Below, piece by piece: positions 1 to 5,704 of a stretch of DNA of 10,972 nt; position 1 is the stretch's first letter, and every line of letters begins with the position of its first letter. The position numbers were made by a program, and so were the translations under genes. Origin of the DNA: Treponema sp. (GTDB lineage Bacteria; Spirochaetota; Spirochaetia; Treponematales; Treponemataceae). Location: NCBI GenBank assembly GCA_017622055.1, contig JAGARY010000084.1:1-10972 (forward strand), written 5' to 3'. The notes below the pieces were generated by a model. The model ran no database searches. It saw only the letters and a program-made list of their open reading frames with translations, and had not been told where the DNA came from.

Positions 1-1061
1 GTTGGAATATTACAACAAATCAAATTGGTGATTTTACACAATGGGAAGAAGATTGGTATGGGTATGAATCTTTCTTAGAACGACTAAGAGGTCGTAGGCT
101 TGGAATTGTTTCAAGAACAATAATAAAAATTGCAGGATATACATATAACAATACTACAAGATTTTTCTTGAATGACTACAAAGAAACTTTCTTTGATTGG
201 GATGATGAAGAAGAAGATAAAATCTTCATCTTGTATCAAAATCCTGTAACTAAAAAATATTACGAAGATGTTCCTGGAACAAGTTTGTACTATATAGAAA
301 AAGATCTTGATGAAAATGGCAATGTTAAATTTGCAAAAAAAGGTGATGCAGATGCTATAGAAGTTTATGGTAAACTAATTTCTTTTGGCGACAAAATATA
401 TGAACCAGCTTATGTTCCTGAAGTGATTAAAGACTATATTTTCACAGGATTATGGAATTATTCTTATATGAATGAATCTTGGAGCGATAAAATTACATTC
501 CCATGTGCAAGTCAAGACAAATTTAGAAAGAATGACTGTGTTCCAATAATCTTATCTCCAGAGTATAAACCTGAACAATATAAAATTTTCTTTGTTGACG
601 GAAATGGAAATCAAATTCTTGAACCAATTGTAACAAAAAACGAAGAGTTCACTCTTCCATCAATTCCTGATAGAGAAAATTATTTCTGTAATTATTGGCA
701 GTCCGAAAATCAAACAGGTTCATCTAATTCAAGTGTAACTTTAACTAAACTTGAAACAACTTTTGTTGCCGATTATGAATTAAAAAGCATTGTACTTAAC
801 TTCCATAATGAAAATAGCATTGTCGACACTATGTCTGTCTATAACGCTCGTTATTCAAGCGGGCATGAATATTTCTATGAATATGGCAATTATATTTCTT
901 TTTACAATGTATCCACACCATCTGCACCAGAAACCGATGAAACAAAAGAGTTTTCCCATTGGGAATGCCAAGAAACAGGTCAAACCTTTTCTGCAGGGGG
1001 AAATATTAATCAAATAGACACAGTATCAACAGAATTAAACTTTATTGCAGTTTACAAATAA
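1..1061 (+). CDS. Partial surface/secreted protein with InlB-like (Listeria-Bacteroides) beta-grasp repeats, 5' end outside window
   Basis: The reading frame is open from the first full codon at base 3 to TAA at 1059-1061, giving 352 residues with no start. The TTG at 168 is internal and there is no reason to begin there. The C-terminal half holds at least two degenerate repeats of the InlB B-repeat/Flg_new type. One covers about 579-782 (begins YKIFFVDGNGNQI, has LPSIPDRENYFCNYW, ends TTFVADYEL); the other runs 783-1058 and ends LNFIAVYK. Both follow the family pattern of a beta strand, a P-x-x-P/GY-F-x-x-W core and a closing strand. A weaker third copy may lie at about 378-569 (FGDKIYEPAYVPEV, then YIFTGLW). 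Such domains are found in large secreted or surface proteins as stalk or adhesion modules. Export and anchoring signals would lie upstream, so location is inferred. A terminator follows directly. Confidence 0.75.
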   Translation, partial: WNITTNQIGDFTQWEEDWYGYESFLERLRGRRLGIVSRTIIKIAGYTYNNTTRFFLNDYKETFFDWDDEEEDKIFILYQNPVTKKYYEDVPGTSLYYIEKDLDENGNVKFAKKGDADAIEVYGKLISFGDKIYEPAYVPEVIKDYIFTGLWNYSYMNESWSDKITFPCASQDKFRKNDCVPIILSPEYKPEQYKIFFVDGNGNQILEPIVTKNEEFTLPSIPDRENYFCNYWQSENQTGSSNSSVTLTKLETTFVADYELKSIVLNFHNENSIVDTMSVYNARYSSGHEYFYEYGNYISFYNVSTPSAPETDETKEFSHWECQETGQTFSAGGNINQIDTVSTELNFIAVYK

Positions 1062-1084
1062 TATAGTAAACAGTTTATTTGCGT

Positions 1085-1123
1085 AAAATCCTCGCAAGAC
1101 TTTTTCTTGTGGGGATTTTTTTT
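1085..1123 (+). terminator. Strong intrinsic terminator after the InlB-repeat protein
   Basis: A 15-bp stem pairs 1085-1099 with 1105-1119. It includes two G-U wobbles and has a 5-nt loop (1100-1104). The 3' arm runs directly into eight T residues (1116-1123). It begins 23 bases after the stop codon at 1061, so it closes that transcription unit. Confidence 0.9.
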
Positions 1124-1135
1124 ACACTTTCCACA

Positions 1136-1320
1136 CTTTGGGTTAGGGTATGGAGCCAGCGGCCGAAGCTTTGCGAAGGCCGAGCCACCCTGCAAGTTTT
1201 GGATACAAAACTTGAGCAACTGTTCAAGTTGCGGCAGGGGGCTGACCGTAAGGGAATGGCGGAACACCCGACCCCTAAATAAGATTTTGCTTGCAAAATT
1301 TTATTTTGGGGGAACCTCCT
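1136..1320. repeat. GC-rich intergenic element with four hairpins
   Basis: This gap is far richer in G and C than its AT-rich surroundings and holds no convincing gene. Short frames cross it on both strands but have no ribosome site and no recognisable protein. It contains a series of inverted repeats: CGGCC/GGCCG (1160-1164 with 1178-1182), CAAGTTTTG/CAAAACTTG with a 4-nt loop (1193-1201 with 1206-1214), GCAAC/GTTGC (1216-1220 with 1228-1232), and ATTTTGC/GCAAAAT with a 2-nt loop (1284-1290 with 1293-1299). It sits between a terminator and the promoter of the next gene. It looks like a dispersed palindromic repeat, less likely a structured RNA. Only one copy is in this window, so repetition elsewhere is inferred from its character. 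Confidence 0.5.
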
Positions 1321-1324
1321 GATA

Positions 1325-1333
1325 TGATATAAT
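1325..1333 (+). promoter_or_regulatory. Extended -10 promoter giving a probable leaderless mRNA for the beta-helix gene
   Basis: TGA-TATAAT is a perfect -10 box (1328-1333) with the TGn extension. I see no good -35 at 16-18 bases upstream. The usual start point, seven bases past the box, falls at 1340, which is the A of the ATG. No Shine-Dalgarno sequence lies between them. Confidence 0.55.
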
Positions 1334-1339
1334 TTGATT

Positions 1340-2647
1340 ATGAAAAAAAATCTTTTTACTATTTGGTGGATTTTTCTTTTTTGTTTGCTGGTTTTGAATT
1401 GCAAATTTTCTGTAACTTCGGCTGAACCAAAAATTAAAGTTTCTAAAATGCTTGCATTTATTCCAGACCGTTTTAACACTGGATGCAATGAATCTGATTT
1501 GGCGGAAATTCAAACTGGAAATTATGGCTCAATTATTGAAGCTGGAACCGATTGTGAAGAACCAAAAAACGCATATTTTGAAGTTCGGGATGGGGAAAAA
1601 TACAACGACATTGTAATTAATGCTTATTCAAATAAATCTTTGGCAAATGTAATAAAAATTACCAATTTAAAATTTACACGAAAACTTATGCCTTTGAATG
1701 CAGACAGAATTGTAAAGGAAGAGCCTCTGTATAAATCGGAAAAAACAATTATTTTTGAAAACTGCAAATTTGTAAATGTTCAGCATAATTCAAAAAAATT
1801 AAAACTGATTTTTAAAAACTGCACTTTTACGGGAAATGTTTCTAGTGCAAATATTGAACTTGAAAATTGCCGAATTGAGCGAACTCAAAAAGACGCTATG
1901 AATCCGCTTGAAAACTATAAGGCAAAAAATGTTTTTGTTCGTGATTTATTGTACAAGGTTACAGATAGTGGCGCCCATGTGGACGGCGTTCAGATTTTTG
2001 GGAATAAGGATGTTCTGGCGCAAAATATTTTGATTGAAAATTGTCGGTTTGCAATTCCAAGTTTTCAGCTTCCTGGGGGAACAGCTGGTGTAAATGCAGC
2101 TTTGATGATGCAATTGGAATACGGAAATGCAGACGGAATTACTTTTAAAGATATTATGATTGATTGTGGAGGTCCTTGGTCACCCTGCAGAAGTTCAAAA
2201 CCTAGGGATATTCCTCGTGGTGCTGAAGAAGGTGCACCTCCACTTTGGCAAAAAAATGTAGTTTTTGAAAATATTCATTTTAGTAATCACTACAAAAAGT
2301 GCTTTCACGGAGACTATTACACTGGAATTTCAGAAATTAATATTGGTCCGCAACAAAATCTTTATGTTACATCGGTTATTCAAGATGTTCATGGAAATAC
2401 TCATATTATTGTTTCTAATAATTCAAAAGAAGATCGCACTTTGATTGTAAAATATGGCGTACAAGAATGGAAATTTGAAATTCCCCACATGCCACAACCT
2501 TTGGAAGTTTATAAATTGGAAAAGTTTCAAAATCTTACCTATGACGATTTACCTTTTGATATTGATTGCATAGTGCCAGCTCTTTTGAACAACGGCCAGT
2601 GTTTTGATGGAGAAACAAAGATTTTAGATTTTAATTTTAATAATTAA
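1340..2647 (+). CDS. Lipid-anchored right-handed parallel beta-helix protein, function unknown
   Basis: A protein of 435 residues starting at ATG 1340. A TTG two codons upstream is possible but less likely. Residues 1-20 are a hydrophobic signal ending VLNC, with Cys21 a plausible spirochaete lipobox cysteine, so the protein is probably exported and lipid-anchored. From about residue 90 to 330 it shows beta-helix coils: repeated FENCKF, FKNCTF, LENCRI, IENCRF and FENIHF rungs, plus GAHVDGVQIFG, a turn type common in polysaccharide-acting beta-helices. Residues 340-395 look like a separate beta-rich C-terminal domain. The fold is shared by pectate lyases, GH28 enzymes and alginate lyases. I see no catalytic signature definite enough to name a reaction. 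It appears monocistronic, between a GC-rich element and the toxin-antitoxin promoter. Confidence 0.75.
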   Translation: MKKNLFTIWWIFLFCLLVLNCKFSVTSAEPKIKVSKMLAFIPDRFNTGCNESDLAEIQTGNYGSIIEAGTDCEEPKNAYFEVRDGEKYNDIVINAYSNKSLANVIKITNLKFTRKLMPLNADRIVKEEPLYKSEKTIIFENCKFVNVQHNSKKLKLIFKNCTFTGNVSSANIELENCRIERTQKDAMNPLENYKAKNVFVRDLLYKVTDSGAHVDGVQIFGNKDVLAQNILIENCRFAIPSFQLPGGTAGVNAALMMQLEYGNADGITFKDIMIDCGGPWSPCRSSKPRDIPRGAEEGAPPLWQKNVVFENIHFSNHYKKCFHGDYYTGISEINIGPQQNLYVTSVIQDVHGNTHIIVSNNSKEDRTLIVKYGVQEWKFEIPHMPQPLEVYKLEKFQNLTYDDLPFDIDCIVPALLNNGQCFDGETKILDFNFNN

Positions 2648-2648
2648 G

Positions 2649-2689
2649 TGTAAATTTTATTTTACTTTTGTATTTTTTTGTAAATTTTA
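2649..2689. repeat. Direct repeat TGTAAATTTTA upstream of the toxin-antitoxin promoter
   Basis: The 11-mer TGTAAATTTTA occurs at 2649-2659 and 2679-2689. The spacing is exactly 30 bases, close to three helical turns, and the second copy ends just before the -35 box at 2691. Antitoxins of such modules usually repress their own promoter, so this is a candidate operator. The sequence is AT-only apart from one G and may be chance. Confidence 0.3.
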
Positions 2690-2690
2690 A

Positions 2691-2719
2691 TTGACTTTAT
2701 TTTGTATTAATATTATATT
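2691..2719 (+). promoter_or_regulatory. Promoter of the antitoxin-toxin operon, probably leaderless
   Basis: TTGACT (2691-2696, five of six to consensus), a 17-bp spacer, and TATATT (2714-2719, five of six). The expected start point is about 2726-2727, at the antitoxin ATG. No ribosome site precedes that ATG. Confidence 0.65.
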
Positions 2720-2726
2720 TTTATAT

Positions 2727-3263
2727 ATGAAAGAATCAATAAAAAATTTAAGAGAAAACCACAATTATTCTCAAAGTTATTTAGCAACTTATTTGGAAGT
2801 TTCAAGACAAATGTACATAAAATATGAATCAGGTGAAGTTGAACCACCAATTCATGTTGTTGTAAAATTGGCAAAACTTTACAAAGTTTCTTATGACACA
2901 ATCATAGATGATAAACTTTCTACTTCTAAAAATTCAGTGTCCTACAAAATTAGTCATCAAACAGAAAACACAGAAAAAGAAGTTGCATCTCCAGCAGCTT
3001 TGTATTCTGCAAATCCATATTATTTGCAACTAGAAAATTTAATTACTGCAATAAAACTTTTGCCACAAACATCACTTGCTTCGGTTGCGGCTTTTGTAAA
3101 AATGCTTCAAACAGAACAAATCACTGCAAAAAATGTTGGTAAAGTTGGCTATGGCGTTGGACAAAGTTCCAAAAAATCTAAAAAAGCATTCTTTAGTTTG
3201 GCTGGAAAATTAAACTTAGATTCAGATTCTGTAACAGAATTCCGTGAGGCAAGTTTAATATGA
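2727..3263 (+). CDS. XRE-family (helix-turn-helix) antitoxin of a VapC-type module
   Basis: A protein of 178 residues. Residues 1-60 are a Cro/C1-type helix-turn-helix domain: IKNLRENHNYSQSYLATYLEVSRQMYIK, then YESGEVEPP and LAKLYKVSYDTII. This would bind the operon's own promoter. Residues 65-95 look like a polar linker. Residues 98-130 appear helical. The end (about 150-178, KKSKKAFFSLAGKLNLDSD then FREASLI) resembles the toxin-binding tail of VapB-like antitoxins. The longer frame begins at a TTG at 2691, which is really the -35 box, so I chose ATG 2727. Its stop overlaps the toxin start (ATGA), implying translational coupling. Classical VapB proteins carry ribbon-helix-helix or AbrB domains, so the XRE domain here is less usual. 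The role is inferred from the domain plus its partner. Confidence 0.85.
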   Translation: MKESIKNLRENHNYSQSYLATYLEVSRQMYIKYESGEVEPPIHVVVKLAKLYKVSYDTIIDDKLSTSKNSVSYKISHQTENTEKEVASPAALYSANPYYLQLENLITAIKLLPQTSLASVAAFVKMLQTEQITAKNVGKVGYGVGQSSKKSKKAFFSLAGKLNLDSDSVTEFREASLI

Positions 3264-3640
3264 AGCAAATTTTAGTAGATACAAATATTTTTATTGATTA
3301 TTTTAAAAAGCCAGATGCGGAAACTACTGCCATATTTGAAAAAAATGAAATTGCAACTTGTGGCGTTGTTGTTACAGAACTTTTAAGAGGAAGTAAATCC
3401 CCCAAGGAAACGCAAAAATTAAAGGCGGCTCTTGAATGTTTTGATTATCTTGATTTTGAAAAGTCTGATTGGATTGAAATTGCGGAACTTTTTATAAAAC
3501 TAAAAAAATCGGGAGTTACAGTGCCTTTTCAAGACGGAATTATTTCTTACCTTGCAATAAAACATAATTGCAAAGTTTGGACTAAAGACTGTCATTTTAA
3601 AGTGATTCAATCTGTAATTCCTATTTTGGAATTGTTGTAA
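3260..3640 (+). CDS. vapC: VapC-family PIN-domain ribonuclease toxin
   Basis: A protein of 126 residues, the usual size for VapC. All four acidic residues of the PIN active site are visible: Asp7 (LVDTNIFID), Glu40 (VVVTELLRG), Asp92 (VPFQDGIISYLA) and Asp110 (WTKDCHFK). Together they bind Mg2+/Mn2+ for RNA cleavage. Family members are cytoplasmic endoribonucleases, many cutting tRNA or rRNA; the target here cannot be read from sequence. The ATG overlaps the antitoxin stop by 4 nt, so translation is coupled. No residue looks missing, so the toxin should be active when free. The identification is firm; the antitoxin pairing is inferred from the overlap. Confidence 0.93.
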   Translation: MKQILVDTNIFIDYFKKPDAETTAIFEKNEIATCGVVVTELLRGSKSPKETQKLKAALECFDYLDFEKSDWIEIAELFIKLKKSGVTVPFQDGIISYLAIKHNCKVWTKDCHFKVIQSVIPILELL

Positions 3641-3686
3641 AAATGTAAAATTTCCATAATAATATTGATTTGTAATTGGCTTTTTT

Positions 3687-3692
3687 GGGGTG
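3687..3692 (+). promoter_or_regulatory. Ribosome binding site that fixes the mntP start
   Basis: GGGGTG at 3687-3692 lies six bases before ATG 3699. The alternative GTG start at 3690 falls inside this site and has nothing suitable upstream, which favours ATG 3699. Confidence 0.6.
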
Positions 3693-3698
3693 TTTTTT

Positions 3699-4286
3699 AT
3701 GGAATGGGATTTTCTTTTTTTCTTTAACAGCGTTTTGCTTGGTGTAGGTCTTGCAATGGATGCTTTTTCTGTTTCCTTGGCAAATGGATTAAACGAACCA
3801 AAGATGAAAATTTCTAAAATTACTGTTATTGCAGGCACTTTTGCGTTTTTTCAAGCGCTTATGCCAATGTTGGGATGGTTTTTAGTTCATACACTTTGCA
3901 ACAGTTTTTGTCAATTTACAAAAGTTGTTCCATGGATTGCCCTTGTTCTTTTGAGCTTTATTGGTGGAAAAATGCTTTACGACGGAATAAAAGGTTCTGA
4001 TGAAGAAGAAACTGCATCTTCTTTGGGCTTTGCAGCCCTTATGATTCAAGGCGTTGCAACTTCTATTGACGCACTTTCTGTTGGAACTACAATTTCGGAA
4101 TATGGTTTTGTAATGGCTTTGACTTCTGCTTTAATAATTGCAATTGTTACTTTTGGCATTTGTTTGGCAGGACTTTTCTTAGGAAAAACTTTTGGAACAA
4201 AACTTGCCGGAAAAGCAACAATTTTGGGTGGAGCAATTTTGATTTTTATTGGTTTGGAAATTTTTATAAAGGGATTATTTTTTTAA
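3699..4286 (+). CDS. mntP: MntP-family manganese efflux pump
   Basis: A protein of 195 residues, typical for MntP (formerly YebN/DUF204), an inner-membrane exporter of Mn2+. It has the expected six hydrophobic segments and the twofold internal repeat. The first repeat carries GLAMDAFSVSLANG, the second VATSIDALSVGTTIS; the two Asp-Ala-x-Ser/Ala-Val motifs hold the aspartates linked to metal transport. The central loop is acidic (KGSDEEETASS). The start is ATG 3699, chosen for the GGGGTG site ahead of it. In several bacteria mntP is controlled by a yybP-ykoY riboswitch. Only 58 bases separate it from vapC, so there is no room for one, and transcription may simply continue from the toxin operon. 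The 3' end overlaps the convergent acetyltransferase gene by 4 bp. Confidence 0.92.
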   Translation: MEWDFLFFFNSVLLGVGLAMDAFSVSLANGLNEPKMKISKITVIAGTFAFFQALMPMLGWFLVHTLCNSFCQFTKVVPWIALVLLSFIGGKMLYDGIKGSDEEETASSLGFAALMIQGVATSIDALSVGTTISEYGFVMALTSALIIAIVTFGICLAGLFLGKTFGTKLAGKATILGGAILIFIGLEIFIKGLFF

Positions 4287-4834
4287 TCTAACATCAAAAC
4301 CATAAAGTAGCTATCTGTGAATTCGCCAGAATCTAGCAACAATTCTCTAGGTCTTGTTCCGTAGTTTTTAAAACCATGTTTTTCGTACAAGGCAATTGCT
4401 CGTTCATTTTTTACAGAAACATATAATTCAATTTGTAAATAGCCAAGTTTTTTGGCGTTTTCAATTGCAAATTCTATTAATGCGGTGCCAATTCCAAGAT
4501 TCCAATATTCTTTCATTAAGGCAATTCCAAATTCACAACGATGGCGAATCTTTCTTTTTCCGCCGCAAGGATTTATAGCACAGTTTCCCGCAATAACGCC
4601 GTCTACTTCCGCCACAGCCATAAATGAATGTGGATTTGCTTTATTCTTTTCTAAGATTTCTGCTTCGCTTTCTTCAGTATATTGAACTTCATCTGGATAA
4701 CGCAAAATAAATTCAGTTTCCGACGCCGACACCTTCAAATAATTTATCATCTGCGCCGCATCTGTTGCACACGCATTTCTTATAACACACTTTCTTCCAT
4801 CTTTTAATTCAATTGTTTTTGATTCAAGTATCAT
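4283..4834 (-). CDS. GNAT-family N-acetyltransferase (RimI/RimL-like)
   Basis: A protein of 183 residues covering one complete GNAT domain. The acetyl-CoA motif A is visible as EYWNLGIGTALIEFAIENAKK near residues 108-128, with the glycine loop LGIGT. Motif B follows as LYVSVKNERAIALYEKHGFKNYG, the standard strand and Asn-containing helix of RimI-like enzymes. The N-terminus (IELKDGRKCVIRNA) is the usual first strand. The family transfers acetyl from acetyl-CoA to an amine on a protein, small molecule or drug; the acceptor cannot be named. The start is ATG 4834, with only a weak GGA upstream. Its stop overlaps the mntP stop on the other strand. It lies downstream of the second acetyltransferase with a repeat copy between them, so a shared transcript is possible but unproven. 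Confidence 0.9.
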   Translation of the reverse strand: MILESKTIELKDGRKCVIRNACATDAAQMINYLKVSASETEFILRYPDEVQYTEESEAEILEKNKANPHSFMAVAEVDGVIAGNCAINPCGGKRKIRHRCEFGIALMKEYWNLGIGTALIEFAIENAKKLGYLQIELYVSVKNERAIALYEKHGFKNYGTRPRELLLDSGEFTDSYFMVLMLD

Positions 4835-4883
4835 ATTTTTTTCCGACTCTTTCTCTAAGTTTTTCTTAATTCTTAATTTCCTA

Positions 4884-4982
4884 GATTGCCACGTCGCTCC
4901 GCTTCTCGCAATGACGTTCCCACTACGTCACTGCGAGACCTTTAGGTCGTGGCAGTCCATCTCTTTCTCTGAATTCTGAATT
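4884..4982. repeat. 99-bp intergenic repeat, copy A (two inverted REP-like hairpins)
   Basis: It matches 5705-5803 at 97 of 99 bases in direct orientation, differing only by two T/C changes. The left unit (4884-4916) starts GATTGCCACG and ends CTCGCAATGACG. The right unit (4926-4957), read on the minus strand, starts GACTGCCACG and ends CTCGCAGTGACG. The element is thus two related hairpins in inverted order, like a BIME. A 25-bp tail containing TCTTTCTCT and GAATTCTGAATT completes it. This copy overlaps the 3' end of the neighbouring acetyltransferase gene. Confidence 0.93.
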
Positions 4983-5542
4983 CCGAATTCTGAATTATCT
5001 ACTATTCCTTCTTTATTCCATCGGACAATTGTCTTATACCCCAGTCTGCCGTACCATTTTACAAATGTTGTCCAGTGGATGTAGCTTATGTCGTAGCCTT
5101 GTTCTTTTAAAATTTGAGTTGCTTTTTGAACCATTTTTAGGCCAATGCCTTTGCGTCGATATTCTGGAACAGTTCCAACGCAGCCTGGCCCCGCAATTTT
5201 TAAACCTTTGTAAGTTCCAAATGGTCCTAGTGCACAAAAAGATGCAATTTTATCTCCATCGAAGGCACAAAAAACTTTTTCATCTGAATCTTCATTAAAA
5301 AATTCAAGCCAATCTTCTTCTACATCTTTTATGGCTTTTTGCATTATTGGATCTTTTACACTTTTTTCCCAAAAACCAAATGTAATTCCTTTTGGAATTG
5401 AAATTTCAACTTCATCTTCAAAAAAATCTTTTAGTTCTAAAATCATTTCTTCAAAAACTTCGTCGGAATCCATATTTTTTACATAATCTTGCTCAAAAAA
5501 ATCAGGATGAAGTGCAAAAAATAAATCTTTATCAAATTGCAT
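4928..5542 (-). CDS. GNAT-family N-acetyltransferase with a repeat-encoded C-terminal tail
   Basis: A protein of 204 residues from ATG 5542. I chose this start over one 24 bases upstream because AAGGA sits seven bases ahead of it and the upstream start lies in repeat-like DNA. The GNAT core is in the second half: GPGCVGTVPEYRRKGIGLKM (about 118-137), with RRKGIG as acetyl-CoA motif A, and a C-terminal strand with VKWYGRLGYKTIVRW (about 161-175). Residues 20-90 are acidic and specific to this protein. The acceptor substrate is unknown. The natural domain ends near residue 180. Residues 187-204 (ending MDCHDLKVSQ) are encoded by repeat copy A, and 182-187 by an AATTC-rich heptad tract. The gene is bracketed by repeat copies A and B. 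Confidence 0.82.
   Translation of the reverse strand: MQFDKDLFFALHPDFFEQDYVKNMDSDEVFEEMILELKDFFEDEVEISIPKGITFGFWEKSVKDPIMQKAIKDVEEDWLEFFNEDSDEKVFCAFDGDKIASFCALGPFGTYKGLKIAGPGCVGTVPEYRRKGIGLKMVQKATQILKEQGYDISYIHWTTFVKWYGRLGYKTIVRWNKEGIVDNSEFGIQNSEKEMDCHDLKVSQ
4976..5003 (-). repeat. Tandem AATTCRG heptads at the acetyltransferase 3' end
   Basis: On the minus strand four consecutive 7-nt units (AATTCAG, AATTCGG, AATTCAG, AATTCAG) join the gene to repeat copy A. Copy B has only two such units. Gain or loss of a 7-nt unit would shift the reading frame of the C-terminal tail. Confidence 0.7.
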
Positions 5543-5549
5543 AAATTTT

Positions 5550-5554
5550 TCCTT
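5550..5554 (-). promoter_or_regulatory. Ribosome binding site fixing the acetyltransferase start at 5542
   Basis: The minus strand reads AAGGA followed by AAAATTT-type spacing of seven bases to ATG 5542. The earlier in-frame ATG at 5566 has no comparable site. Confidence 0.65.
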
Positions 5555-5558
5555 TTTT

Positions 5559-5680
5559 ATTGCCACGCGGATTCGAAAAATCTACGATTTTTCTTTTTTT
5601 CTCCACGGACCTTCCTGTTATTCGGGGCGTTGCGGGTGTGTAAGACCGCTGGCGGTCGGACCGAGGGGGAGACTTCCCCC
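5559..5680. repeat. Mosaic of palindromic repeat fragments upstream of the acetyltransferase gene
   Basis: The stretch begins with ATTGCCACG (5559-5567), matching the start of the 99-bp repeat, then diverges. It contains a perfect hairpin GAAAAATC/GATTTTTC with a 3-nt loop (5575-5582 with 5586-5593), followed on the + strand by a T run. A GC-rich part follows, with GACCGC/GCGGTC (5644-5649 with 5652-5657) and GGGGGA/TCCCCC with a 4-nt loop (5665-5670 with 5675-5680). No gene is credible here. It looks like stacked or nested repeat remnants. The T-run hairpin could act as a + strand terminator, but no + strand gene precedes it. Confidence 0.5.
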
Positions 5681-5704
5681 TTCCTCTTAATTCTAATTCC
5701 TCTG

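Noticed and set aside
168..170. TTG as the start of the first protein
   Set aside because: The same frame stays open to the window edge with protein-like sequence, so this codon is internal.
1052..1513. Several overlapping frames of 67-137 codons on both strands across the GC-rich gap and into the beta-helix gene
   Set aside because: They run through hairpin-rich repeat DNA or antisense to a real gene, have no ribosome sites, and their proteins are arginine/lysine-rich with no family features.
2650..2679. Terminator after the beta-helix gene (GTAAA/TTTAC followed by a T run)
   Set aside because: The stem is only five base pairs with one G-C, too weak to distinguish from AT-rich chance.
3641..3698. 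Manganese (yybP-ykoY) riboswitch upstream of mntP
   Set aside because: The gap is only 58 bases, AT-rich, and lacks the paired stems of that riboswitch.
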